A stretch of DNA of 64,000 nucleotides, taken from NCBI RefSeq assembly GCF_040560245.1, contig NZ_JAKMWP010000008.1. One strand, 5' to 3'. This DNA comes from Morganella sibonii. GTDB taxonomy: Bacteria; Pseudomonadota; Gammaproteobacteria; Enterobacterales; Enterobacteriaceae. The notes under the pieces are model-generated. The model searched no databases, had not been told where the DNA came from, and worked only from the letters and a program-made list of their open reading frames with translations. Below, piece after piece: positions 8,211 to 17,259 of this stretch. The first letter of the stretch is position 1; each line of letters starts with the position of its first letter. The translations under genes were made by a program, and so were the position numbers.

Positions 8211-11200
8211 TCAGATATTACCCGGGCAGGAAAATTGTTTTAATGCCCGTGACCACAACGGATAATCCTTCATTGTTGAATTGAGCTCGACAATAAAGAA
8301 CCCTTTCACCTGACCCATTGCCATAGTGAGCTGGCGGCTGTTGCTGCTCAGTTGTGCCGGGTTACCGGCGTCATACATCCGGAAGAGTGCCCACGGACCG
8401 TCAAAGCTGACCGTTTCCACCTGTCCGTCCTGTGTTTTGAATGTCAGGCGTGTATAAATGCCGCCTTTGGGGCCCGGCCAGTTAATTTTGACCGGCTCCT
8501 GATAGCCGTGGCTGTAGCGGATTATCTGTCCGTCAATATCCAGCACAGCTTCAAGAACCGAAGGGGATAATGAGATCGGGCGGATAATCATGGACATTGA
8601 CATCGAACCTGACGGATCAAAGAAGGAATCCCGGATACGGGCGGCATTTTCAAATGATGCCACCGTTCTGGCGGATACCACGCCGCGGCTGCCGGGGTGG
8701 ATCTGCCAGGGGGTCGCACCGGTATTCACATAGGCCGCCAGGTTTTCATCAAAGAAACTCTGGATTGCCCCGCCGCGCCCGAACATACGTGTGAAATCAC
8801 CGATCCCGACTTCTTCCCGTGCGCCCCGGTTAAACGGATAGCGGCCGCTGATCGTGGTCCGGCAGGAATCAGAAGCAATGGATGACGCACCGCGGCTGAG
8901 GTTTTCTTTGCTCTTTTGCAGGCTCTGTTTTTCGCCTGTTGAAAGCAGATCCATCATGACACTGCGTACCGGTTCCGGCTGGCGCAGCATATCATCGCGT
9001 AACCGGTTGATTTCACCGTTCTGCGGCAGGATCTGACCGGCCCGCAGTGAGGCGGAGAGGGTGGCCAGTTTGTTGTAAACCTGATCAAAAGCCGAGAACA
9101 GCGGATCATTGGCGCCGGCTGTTTCGGCCTGACGCAGACGGTGCAGCGCTTCAAACCGGGCTTCCAGGCTTTTCTCCGGCGTGCTTCCGGCTGCGCGATC
9201 ATTACTGACCCCGTCCAGCAGTGACCGGCGGGTCTGAGTCAGTTTGTTTTCCTGGCGGGCAAACCATCCGGTGGCATCCTGCTGATTTTCGCGGCTCAGT
9301 GTGGTTTCATCGATAGCAAACTGAACCAGACCGGTCAGCGGCGAAGACGGCTCGGTAAACTGACGGGCGAGTTGCGCCGCATCATCGAGGTCACTGATCG
9401 GCCGGACACGGATATCTTTCAGGAAATTGTCCCACTGATTGGCATATTCAGACAGGTAGGCTTTCAGCGCTTCATTGGATAATGTCTGAATTGCTTCCTG
9501 TGTACCGATATCACCGCGTTTTTCAGTGTTATCACTGAGCACCCAGTTTTCTTCGCTGATCATATCTGTGGCCGCATCCTGTAACTGCGGCAGGAAGACA
9601 TCCCGGTAACCGGCTTTGGTGTAGAAACCGGAAACGGCGGTATCTGTCACGGTATTGGTGCTCTTGCGGCGCAGCATCAGCGACACGCTGGGTCCTGCGG
9701 CATCTGCCAGCGAGATATTCTGAATACCGGCAGGCAGCGGTTTGTCTTTGATACGGTTAACCACCCGCAGATGGATCGGGGTTTTCATGGCATTGACACG
9801 GGCAATACGTACCAGCTCCGCATTCATCTTGGCTACCGGTGCCGTGGAGGAAGTGTCACTGAATAACTCATGCAGATGATAGCGGAACAGACGGCGATCG
9901 TTTTCGGTATAGCCCTGAACCGCGTAGTTGTCCCAGCGGATCATAAACCAGTTTTCCAGTGCCTCCGGCTCCCGGTATGAGGGATAAACCATCATCAGAT
10001 AGACCTTGAGGGTGTCGTAGGCATCGGTATTACCGCTGAACGCACTCTGTTTCAGTTCGTTGGCGATATAATTTTCCACGGCAGGCCAGAAAATCTTGTA
10101 GAGATGACGACGGTATGTCTTCTCCATCGCACTGCTCAGCAGTTTGTGCTCGAAATACGGTGTCAGCAGCGGCGGCGAACTTTCCAGAAACTGCGTGTTG
10201 ATATAACCGAGCTGTTCATAAGCGGCGATCAGGTCATCATTAAACTGGCTGGTCACCGGAATATCGCGGACAATTCGTTTGGTTTCCTCAAAGCGGGCGC
10301 TGGCATAGGCGATAAAATCCGATTCCCAGAAATAGCGGGAGGAGAGCAGCATCACCGCAGCCAGCAGACCGGCGGTTACTGCGAAATAGCGGGCGGCGGA
10401 AAACAGTTTGTTACGCAGCGGACGGTAGCGGGCACTGTGCAGCACGCCCCGCTCGGTGATGGCCTGAGTCAGTGCCGGGAGGTACATTCCGCCGGACTGG
10501 CGCTCATCAAACAGTCCGTCCGCCTCTGCGTTATACAGACTCTCGCGGGCTATCAGCGGAATGGTACTGCCCATCCACAGCTGCCGCAGGCATCCGGTGT
10601 AGCCGGTGGCCGAGGCCGGAAAAATCTGTTCAAGGAAGGAAAACAGCGGCTTTTGCAGTGCGCCGAGCGATTCAATAAACAGCAGCAGCTGGTGGCGTAA
10701 TCCGTCATCCGGCACATTGTGCAGGGTTTCAAGAATATAGTTGCTGACCCGGATCTGAAACTGGTGATAGGTATTTTCATCATGAATGAAATTATTACGG
10801 TGATCGTCAGTACATTGCAGTTTGATCCCCAGACCGCCTGCGAGCAGGTCGTCATCGGCGATGTTCAGAAATGCCTCACCGCCGGGCAGATGGTCAATAT
10901 TATTCAGCAGGAGATAGACCGGAATATCAGACTGAAAAAGAGCGGCCATTTCGAGTATGCGGATACGCAGTGTATCTGCCAGTGATTTCCGCTCTGTCAG
11001 CGGGGCATACAGCAGTGTGCCGACATCCGCACACAAAATAATCCCGTCGATGCCGGGATAGCGGCGGTGTTTACGGATAAGGGCGTACAATTTCTGACGC
11101 GCATTCCCGGCGTCATCACTCTGTCCGTGCATCTGCACCCATTCCCCGGCGGTATCAATATACACAGCCCGCTCTGTCAGCCACCAGTTACAATCCACTG

Positions 11201-11684
11201 TCGGGCCGACATCGGTTGTGCGGGATAATCCGTACTGCTCGGAAAGCAGGAACTGTTCGCCGCTGTCATAAATTACGGAGGTTTTGCCGCATCCGGCAGG
11301 CCCCATCACCACAAACCAGGGTTTGTTGTTGATATATTCACGGCTGAGATGGATTTTCATCCGCTCACTGCGGGTTTTTTTACCGGCCAGCGCAATAAAT
11401 TGCAGCGTCCGGATGGCATCGGTAAAACGGGCAGTCACCCGGTCAAGCTGGATAATCTTCTTTTTCGGTTTCGGCAGCGGGGTGCGGAGAAACCGGAACA
11501 GGCGGCTGAACAGGAAAGCCACAAACGGCCATAACGCCCAGAAAAGAATAATACCGATAATGATCTGGCGTACCAGCACCCGCGCGAGCGGGTAGAAGTT
11601 GCCGATGGCAATCATCGGTCCGACCCACCAGATGATGTAGCTGAGAATCAATGCGATGATAAGGATAATAAATCGTCTGATCAT
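8211..11684 (-). CDS. tssM: T6SS membrane complex protein TssM (IcmF family)
   Basis: Inner-membrane core of the trans-envelope complex TssJLM, 1157 residues, normal family length. Two hydrophobic segments near the N-terminus (about 4-28 and 38-62) and a third near residue 440 give the classic topology: a cytoplasmic NTPase-like domain with an intact Walker A GPAGCGKTS at 128-136, then a large periplasmic C-terminal part that contacts TssJ. The start has aagga 6 bases upstream. It follows tssL by 19 bases. The intact P-loop is notable because some TssM proteins have lost it. Confidence 0.96.
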   Translation of the reverse strand: MIRRFIILIIALILSYIIWWVGPMIAIGNFYPLARVLVRQIIIGIILFWALWPFVAFLFSRLFRFLRTPLPKPKKKIIQLDRVTARFTDAIRTLQFIALAGKKTRSERMKIHLSREYINNKPWFVVMGPAGCGKTSVIYDSGEQFLLSEQYGLSRTTDVGPTVDCNWWLTERAVYIDTAGEWVQMHGQSDDAGNARQKLYALIRKHRRYPGIDGIILCADVGTLLYAPLTERKSLADTLRIRILEMAALFQSDIPVYLLLNNIDHLPGGEAFLNIADDDLLAGGLGIKLQCTDDHRNNFIHDENTYHQFQIRVSNYILETLHNVPDDGLRHQLLLFIESLGALQKPLFSFLEQIFPASATGYTGCLRQLWMGSTIPLIARESLYNAEADGLFDERQSGGMYLPALTQAITERGVLHSARYRPLRNKLFSAARYFAVTAGLLAAVMLLSSRYFWESDFIAYASARFEETKRIVRDIPVTSQFNDDLIAAYEQLGYINTQFLESSPPLLTPYFEHKLLSSAMEKTYRRHLYKIFWPAVENYIANELKQSAFSGNTDAYDTLKVYLMMVYPSYREPEALENWFMIRWDNYAVQGYTENDRRLFRYHLHELFSDTSSTAPVAKMNAELVRIARVNAMKTPIHLRVVNRIKDKPLPAGIQNISLADAAGPSVSLMLRRKSTNTVTDTAVSGFYTKAGYRDVFLPQLQDAATDMISEENWVLSDNTEKRGDIGTQEAIQTLSNEALKAYLSEYANQWDNFLKDIRVRPISDLDDAAQLARQFTEPSSPLTGLVQFAIDETTLSRENQQDATGWFARQENKLTQTRRSLLDGVSNDRAAGSTPEKSLEARFEALHRLRQAETAGANDPLFSAFDQVYNKLATLSASLRAGQILPQNGEINRLRDDMLRQPEPVRSVMMDLLSTGEKQSLQKSKENLSRGASSIASDSCRTTISGRYPFNRGAREEVGIGDFTRMFGRGGAIQSFFDENLAAYVNTGATPWQIHPGSRGVVSARTVASFENAARIRDSFFDPSGSMSMSMIIRPISLSPSVLEAVLDIDGQIIRYSHGYQEPVKINWPGPKGGIYTRLTFKTQDGQVETVSFDGPWALFRMYDAGNPAQLSSNSRQLTMAMGQVKGFFIVELNSTMKDYPLWSRALKQFSCPGNI

Positions 11685-11703
11685 AATACGTCCTTGTATA
11701 CCG

Positions 11704-13302
11704 TTACTTCATCCAGGCCGGGAGCACAGGCGGTTCCGCTGAAGTGTTGTTATCATAATTACCTGCTGACGGTGCGGGGGTGCTGTTCAGCACCGCCGGA
11801 ACATCACCGTCCTGATAGCCCTGCATGGCCTGTTCCGCATCGCGTTTGCCGATTTTCCATAAGATATCAACGCGGCGGTTACGTTTACGGCCTTCATCTG
11901 TGGTGTTATCGGCGATGGGATCGCTTTCACCCCGGCCTGTCGCGGTAATTTCGCGGTTATGGGTCTGATTAATCATGGTATTGGTCCGCAGAATATCGGC
12001 GACAACCACGGCGCGGGCTTCCGACAGCTTCAGGTTGTTATTGGCGGAGGTTTTGCGGAACGGGGTGGCATCGGTATGACCGATAACTTCCAGGTCCCCC
12101 GGCCACGGCGTGAGGGCGGCCCCCAGACGTTCGATGTTGCGTTTGCTGAGGAAATCTTCCGTCAGTTCGTATTTACCGGTCAGGAAAGCACCGTCAGAGG
12201 TGAAGATCAGCAGCCAGCCGCGCGGATCTTTACGGACTTCCAGCCAGCCCTCGCTTAATATTTGTGTCAGCGGGTTCGGCAGGGTTTCCATGATATTAAT
12301 TTTGCGCGGCTCCGGCGGAACCCACGCCAGAATATCATTACGGATCTGACGTGCCTGCTCATGAAGATACCAGGCGGAAATACCGTAGGCGATAACGGCC
12401 AGGATAAGCCCGGTGATAAGGATACGTAATGCGGTGATAAACCGGCGTTTCGGCGGCTTAACTTTCTCCGCCCTGACATCGGATAAGAACAGGGTGGTAT
12501 TCTGTGAATAGAGCAGGCCGCTGAGGTGATTGCGCAGATCCATCAGTAATACCGCTCCGCGTTCCAGCATCCGGTATTTTCCCTCAAATCCCATGGACAG
12601 GATCAGATAATAGAATTCAAGCACATCACGGTTATCCTGCGGATTGCTGATGTATTCTTTCAGATGCTCAAAGCAGTTCTCGCCGCCCCAGGCATCTTTA
12701 TGAAATTCCACCAGCAGACTCAGCCCTGTCATCTCCTCTTTCACCATGTCGGTAAAAAGACCGTCCGCATAGGTACAGATAAGATAAGAGAGGTGATCGA
12801 TCTCCTCCGGCGGAAAACCCTGTTTACGCAAATCTTTGCGAAAAAACTCCAGTTTTCTGACAATCTGCAGGCGGGCACAGACAAAATCGGTCTCTGGTTC
12901 ATTACGGAACCACTCAATCTGCAACAGCAGCGGCATCGCGGCGGAAACATACGGGTTATGCCAGAGACCGAACAGTGACGTGTTTTGTCCGGTCGTGCGG
13001 GAACTCTGCTGATGCTCCCGCTGCTGTGAGGGGCGCATCGGCGGAAGCGGGTTATGTTTTCCCTGCGTCCGGTTCACGGATGATACCGGCGGATCTTCAT
13101 TAGCCGCCGTGAATTCCGGCTGATCGTCATCCTGCGGCTGCGCGTTACCCATCCCCCGCATCCCGGCCGGAATGATGCCGCCGATGGAGGCGGCAGTGCT
13201 TTTGGCCTGCCATATCGGGTTAGTTAATGAGTGCTCGGCCTGTTTCACTCCTGTACGGGCCGCTGATATGGCACTCCTGATCTGGCGTTCGAATTCATTC
13301 AT
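11704..13302 (-). CDS. tssL: T6SS protein TssL with C-terminal OmpA domain
   Basis: DotU/IcmH-type component of the membrane complex, here of the evolved form. An N-terminal low-complexity region (about 1-110) precedes the DotU cytoplasmic domain, a single membrane helix near residue 300 (ITGLILAVIAYGISAW) and a periplasmic OmpA-like peptidoglycan-binding domain (about 380-500, with NNLKLSEARA and GRGESDP). I chose the ATG at 13302 (532 residues): it overlaps the tssK stop as ATGA and has ggggaga just upstream. A longer in-frame start at 13329 exists. The OmpA domain should anchor the machine to the cell wall, replacing a separate TagL. Confidence 0.94.
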   Translation of the reverse strand: MNEFERQIRSAISAARTGVKQAEHSLTNPIWQAKSTAASIGGIIPAGMRGMGNAQPQDDDQPEFTAANEDPPVSSVNRTQGKHNPLPPMRPSQQREHQQSSRTTGQNTSLFGLWHNPYVSAAMPLLLQIEWFRNEPETDFVCARLQIVRKLEFFRKDLRKQGFPPEEIDHLSYLICTYADGLFTDMVKEEMTGLSLLVEFHKDAWGGENCFEHLKEYISNPQDNRDVLEFYYLILSMGFEGKYRMLERGAVLLMDLRNHLSGLLYSQNTTLFLSDVRAEKVKPPKRRFITALRILITGLILAVIAYGISAWYLHEQARQIRNDILAWVPPEPRKINIMETLPNPLTQILSEGWLEVRKDPRGWLLIFTSDGAFLTGKYELTEDFLSKRNIERLGAALTPWPGDLEVIGHTDATPFRKTSANNNLKLSEARAVVVADILRTNTMINQTHNREITATGRGESDPIADNTTDEGRKRNRRVDILWKIGKRDAEQAMQGYQDGDVPAVLNSTPAPSAGNYDNNTSAEPPVLPAWMK

Positions 13303-14654
13303 CCTACTCTCCCCTGGCGTAAGCCCCATGCCTCAAAACGTAATCCCGGGAAATCACCGACAATACTCAGTGCCGCAGCACTGCCGGCCAGCATATCTCT
13401 GTACATCGGGTCCGCATTATCCACCTCAAAGTAAACACTGTTCGGGTAATACGGGATGTGGCGCGGCGGTGATGACATCGGAGTGATGCGCACGCCCGGC
13501 AATTGCAAATCGATGAGCTGGACGATTTTTTCCACCGGTGCCAGTTTTGTCTGGGCAGGGAAATGGCTTCTCATGGTATCGCCCGGCAACTCCGCACTGA
13601 CGATAAAGATCAGTTTTTCCAGACGTAACTGCGGATCGTTCTGGTACAGATAGATATTGTCGCCGCGCTCGATAAACGGCAGGGCGATGGCCGGTGCCTC
13701 AATCACCAGTGACAGGGCACGGCGCAGTGCGGCAAACAGCCTGAAATAGGCATCCTGCGGCTCATTGTGTGAATAATGGAAATCCTGGTGCAGCGACGTA
13801 TTCTCTTTGCCCGGAATGATGCTCAGGCGGCCGAGCAGACCCAGCAGCGTGAAAAACATCCGTTCAGGATGAACCTGAGGCAGTGACAGCAGATGAGCAA
13901 GACGCAGATGGTATTCACTCAGTGTCTGTAACAGCAAAAGTTCCAGTAATTCAGTCAGCCCGCCGGTGGTCAGCGGAACATCCGGACGGTAAACACTCTC
14001 CAGCCGCTGTACCATCAGACCGAGCAGTTCGGTAACGGCACTTTTCAGCCAGCCGCAGGCGCGGAAATCCAGCATCGGCGGCAGGAATTTATCATCCAGT
14101 ATCAGGCGGCCGTCGCGGGTTTTTTCGGTGATACGGGCTACAGGCAGCAGGGATTCCGCATCGCTGATCGCACTCCGGATATTCAGCCGGGTACAGAGAT
14201 CCCCGAGCTGGAGTGTGGCCATCTGCGGTGTGCCCTCTGAGGCCAGACCGGCGTTGCGGTCGCGGACATCGGCGTTAATCACACTGAAGCGGCTTTGTCC
14301 TTTGCTTTGTGACAGATCGATAAAGGTATTCCCCGGCATATCCATCAGGACAGAGAGACAAATAATGTGTCCCTGACAGTCCGGCCCCGGATCAAACGGC
14401 ACCGGCAGCGGGTTGTCACTGCCGAGATCAAACGGGGTGCCGTCAGGAAAAACGCCGCGGGCACGGGTCAGGGCGATTTTCCCCTGATCGAGTAATCCGG
14501 TGTCGAGATGTATCTGACGGAAACCCCAGGCCAGAGCATCTGTGCTGCGGATACGCATATCCGTGTAATGTTCGAAATACCGCTCCTGCTGCTGAAAATG
14601 CTGAGGTTCCATCAGCATTCCTTCAACCCAGGCAACACGCTGTTTTAACAACAT
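13299..14654 (-). CDS. tssK: T6SS baseplate protein TssK
   Basis: Trimeric adaptor that links the baseplate wedge (TssEFG) to the membrane complex. The 451 residues match the family. The start WVEGMLMEPQHFQQQERYFE is the typical TssK opening, and the body is a phage receptor-binding-like fold. gagga lies 7 bases before the ATG. The stop overlaps tssL (ATGA), so these two are likely translated together. Confidence 0.95.
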   Translation of the reverse strand: MLLKQRVAWVEGMLMEPQHFQQQERYFEHYTDMRIRSTDALAWGFRQIHLDTGLLDQGKIALTRARGVFPDGTPFDLGSDNPLPVPFDPGPDCQGHIICLSVLMDMPGNTFIDLSQSKGQSRFSVINADVRDRNAGLASEGTPQMATLQLGDLCTRLNIRSAISDAESLLPVARITEKTRDGRLILDDKFLPPMLDFRACGWLKSAVTELLGLMVQRLESVYRPDVPLTTGGLTELLELLLLQTLSEYHLRLAHLLSLPQVHPERMFFTLLGLLGRLSIIPGKENTSLHQDFHYSHNEPQDAYFRLFAALRRALSLVIEAPAIALPFIERGDNIYLYQNDPQLRLEKLIFIVSAELPGDTMRSHFPAQTKLAPVEKIVQLIDLQLPGVRITPMSSPPRHIPYYPNSVYFEVDNADPMYRDMLAGSAAALSIVGDFPGLRFEAWGLRQGRVG

Positions 14655-14688
14655 AATTATGTCCTCAGTTCCGTCCTCAAGCGTGGTG

Positions 14689-15198
14689 TCAGGGCTTATC
14701 TGAAACAGGTACTTTCATCTGTGTCAGACTGCGCTCCCTGACCACGACAACAACATTTGAATTTTTATTAACTTCCGTATTGATCAGAACAGTATTTTTA
14801 TTTTTTCCGGGGATTTGAAACTCCGCGGCCACAAGCAGCCAGCGTGTTGCTTCCCGCGGGATCGCAAAGGAATACCGGCGGGATTCACCGGGGGTTAAAA
14901 TATGCTGCATCTGACGGATCATGACCGGGTCCGGTGCAGCTTCATCACAGGGGGCATTCCGGTAGAGACCGGGCGGCTGCCAGTCATCCCTGCTGATTTC
15001 AAAGACACAAATCCGGACAGGCAGTGTATTACCGGCTCTGTCGGTGTTAACCCGGGCCGCCGCATCAATCCGCAGACTGACGGTTCTGTCTGCGGGCAGC
15101 GGTTCCGGCGTGTCCGGCCAAATCAGACTGCAACTGCTGAGAAGTGCAATACCCGGCACTGTCAGCAGGCAGCGCAGCCATCTGCGGTAATCAGGCAT
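14689..15198 (-). CDS. tssJ: T6SS outer-membrane lipoprotein TssJ
   Basis: Anchors the T6SS membrane complex in the outer membrane. The chosen start (ATG at 15198, 169 residues) gives a type II signal peptide with charged RRWLRC, a hydrophobic core and a lipobox LSSC. The mature part shows the TssJ pattern: a transthyretin-like beta sandwich with VRICVFEI, the loop DDWQPP and FVAAEFQ-like strands near the end. A longer reading frame begins at 15228. The first codons overlap the end of the upstream PAAR-like gene by 8 bases, in keeping with a single operon. Confidence 0.9.
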   Translation of the reverse strand: MPDYRRWLRCLLTVPGIALLSSCSLIWPDTPEPLPADRTVSLRIDAAARVNTDRAGNTLPVRICVFEISRDDWQPPGLYRNAPCDEAAPDPVMIRQMQHILTPGESRRYSFAIPREATRWLLVAAEFQIPGKNKNTVLINTEVNKNSNVVVVVRERSLTQMKVPVSDKP

Positions 15199-15553
15199 TG
15201 ATAAAATACTTCGTCTGGCTCGGCGCAATCTGGGTGCCGGGCGCGTTGCAGTTATTCGTCATACTCGTATCGCCCAGCCGGGTCGCCGGGCAGCCCTGAA
15301 TAAAATATTTGCCTGAGCCCTGAACGGGCATCATCTGCGCTGAGTTTGCTCCGGTGGCACCGATAACAATGCCGGTGGAAATGGTTGATGCCCGTATCGA
15401 CATCAGATTCTGCTCGTTACCGCCGCAGCAGAAATAATTGAAGACATTGGGTATACCTGTGGCGTTCGGGGCGATATTGGGTCCCGGGATCGGGATCATC
15501 GGCTCGCATCCGGAGAAACTGATACCGCCTGCCCGTGTGTTTGCTGCTGTCAT
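15191..15553 (-). CDS. PAAR-like protein (DUF4150 family), T6SS tip candidate
   Basis: A 120-residue protein starting MTAANTRAGG. It carries IPIPGPNIAP and repeated GCPATRLGD-like turns typical of the DUF4150/PAAR-like fold, which caps the VgrG spike. Cysteines in FNYFCCGG and GCPATR may bind metal. It ends right after the PAAR-like fold, so no toxin domain is fused. The ATG at 15553 lies 4 bases after the stop of the DUF3540 gene; frames that start further upstream run through that gene and are unlikely. In other bacteria DUF4150 genes often follow DUF2169 and DUF3540 genes, as here. Confidence 0.85.
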   Translation of the reverse strand: MTAANTRAGGISFSGCEPMIPIPGPNIAPNATGIPNVFNYFCCGGNEQNLMSIRASTISTGIVIGATGANSAQMMPVQGSGKYFIQGCPATRLGDTSMTNNCNAPGTQIAPSQTKYFINA

Positions 15554-15557
15554 GTGG

Positions 15558-16151
15558 TCACCCCATATGTACCTGGCCGCCATCAATACGAAGGACGGCA
15601 CGTGATGTGATAGCGCCGATTTCATTGTCCAGAACCATGCTTTTTTCGGCATGCTGGGCAATGTGACCGGCTTCGGTGGCATCAAGGTTTTCAACCTTTT
15701 TGTGGGCATTTTCTGCACTGATAAACAGAGAACCGGCAATCTGCCGCAGTGTTTGTGCGACCCACTTTGAGGTGTGTGATACCAGGGAGAATCGGGAGGT
15801 TTTCATTGTGATGCTCTCTGATGCTTCCAGCGCCAGAGACGGTGCGCGGATATGCAGAGGCGTATCCTGCGTGCCGAGTATCAGCGGTGCGGTGGCGGCA
15901 TGCCGTTCCAGAACGGACAGCACATAGGCGCAGTCTCCCTGTACCATGGCACAGACCAGATCGCCTTTCTCCGGGGCAATCAGGCACCCGGCCGCGGTGG
16001 TCACGGCGGAATACGGATGTGACTGCAACAGCAGCTCTCCGTTATCGCCGGCAATAAGCCGTGTGGCGGCGATAACCGGAGCTTCCGGGGCGGAAAAAAG
16101 CGGTCTGCCGGATAAGACCGGTGTATCAGTATGATGTATTGTGTCAAACAT
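15558..16151 (-). CDS. DUF3540 family T6SS-associated protein
   Basis: A 197-residue protein of the DUF3540 type, found with VgrG/DUF2169/DUF4150 genes. The first half has a beta-rich, OB-like stretch (AAGCLIAPEKGDLVCAMVQGDCAYVLSVL is split here by its glycine turns), followed by a region rich in short strands and a helical tail. It is 8 bases overlapped with the pentapeptide-repeat gene and 4 bases from the PAAR-like gene. The role is not established for the family; the context suggests help in loading or building the VgrG-PAAR spike. Confidence 0.82.
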   Translation of the reverse strand: MFDTIHHTDTPVLSGRPLFSAPEAPVIAATRLIAGDNGELLLQSHPYSAVTTAAGCLIAPEKGDLVCAMVQGDCAYVLSVLERHAATAPLILGTQDTPLHIRAPSLALEASESITMKTSRFSLVSHTSKWVAQTLRQIAGSLFISAENAHKKVENLDATEAGHIAQHAEKSMVLDNEIGAITSRAVLRIDGGQVHMG

Positions 16152-17247
16152 AACGGCTGGCTCCTGGGGTTAAACGGGGGGACCCGGTGTCATCTTTCAG
16201 GCCGGGCTGATGCCGGGCGTACCATAAATCAACGGATGTCAGCAGCAGTTCATCCGCTTTCTGCCCGCGATCAGTCAGACCGGTTTCCGCACCGTGCAGG
16301 CGTACTTTTTGCACGGCCGCGCTGTGCAGCGGCGTTTGTTTAAGCTGACAGAAACGCATATCGGTGCGGGTTAATTTCGTATCATCCAGAATGCAGTGAG
16401 TGAGCACGGCCCGTACCAGAACGGCTGAAATCAGTTGTGCACCGCTCAGGTCACACTGATGCAGTTCAGTATCAGTAAACTGGGCGCAGGTCAGCTGCGT
16501 GCCGGTCAGTGTGCAGTCGTGCAGTGATCCTTCATTAAACTGTGCATAGTGCAGATTACTGCCGTCGAAGCGGCACTGTTCCAGCCGGGATTTGGCAAAC
16601 CCGGCGGAGGTGAGATTCAGTTTCCGCAGGTCAGTCCGCGTCAGCAGGCAGTTCTGCCAGACCAGGATGTCGCATTCATTGCCGGTAAACTGACAATCGG
16701 TCAGTTTGCTGTTACCGGAAACCAGGCGGGTAATCTGCGCGCCGGTACAGCGAAATTGTGTCAGGGTGCAGCCGAACCAGTTGCTGTCCTGCACGAGGCC
16801 GCCTTCCGTATGCCAGTTGCTTATCTCACAGTCATTCGCCGACCAGTAACTCAGGGAAACTTCTTTCCAGACACTCTCACTGACCTTGCCGCCGGAAATC
16901 ATGCAGCGTTCCGCGAGACATTTTCCGGCATTCAGTGACTGTATGGTGGTCTGCTGCAAAGAGACACTGAGCAGGCCGCACTCTGTCAGTGTGATAGTGT
17001 CTATCTCACACTCAATAAAAGTGCAGGAATTTAACAGGCTCTTACTCAGTGACACGGCAGCGAATTTACAGCGCAGAAAACAGAGCTGATGCGCCTGAAC
17101 ATTCTCCGTGCTGAGATGATCAAAGCGGCAGTCTGTAAAATGCAGATGTGTCATGGTGTCATCTTTCAGCTGTAACTGACTGAAATGCTTATCGCGGATC
17201 AGTTTCACAGCCTGCAAATCCATAATCTGTTTTGCGGTTTCGTTCAT
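16144..17247 (-). CDS. pentapeptide-repeat protein, T6SS-associated
   Basis: A 367-residue protein made almost wholly of pentapeptide repeats (A/C-D/N-L/F-x-x), for example HQCDLSGAQL and THCILDDTKL. These form a right-handed quadrilateral beta-helix. Cysteines are unusually common in the repeats. The first about 30 residues are helical. aggag lies 6 bases before the ATG. It follows the DUF2169 protein by 12 bases. Such proteins commonly sit in vgrG islands; a structural or chaperone role at the spike is likely but unproven. Confidence 0.88.
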   Translation of the reverse strand: MNETAKQIMDLQAVKLIRDKHFSQLQLKDDTMTHLHFTDCRFDHLSTENVQAHQLCFLRCKFAAVSLSKSLLNSCTFIECEIDTITLTECGLLSVSLQQTTIQSLNAGKCLAERCMISGGKVSESVWKEVSLSYWSANDCEISNWHTEGGLVQDSNWFGCTLTQFRCTGAQITRLVSGNSKLTDCQFTGNECDILVWQNCLLTRTDLRKLNLTSAGFAKSRLEQCRFDGSNLHYAQFNEGSLHDCTLTGTQLTCAQFTDTELHQCDLSGAQLISAVLVRAVLTHCILDDTKLTRTDMRFCQLKQTPLHSAAVQKVRLHGAETGLTDRGQKADELLLTSVDLWYARHQPGLKDDTGSPRLTPGASRYV

Positions 17248-17259
17248 TCAGATCTCCTG

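Noticed and set aside
10104..10700. 198-codon open frame on the + strand within tssM
   Set aside because: It lies wholly opposite a well-supported tssM with strong domain matches; composition reflects the complement of its codons and no ribosome site precedes it.
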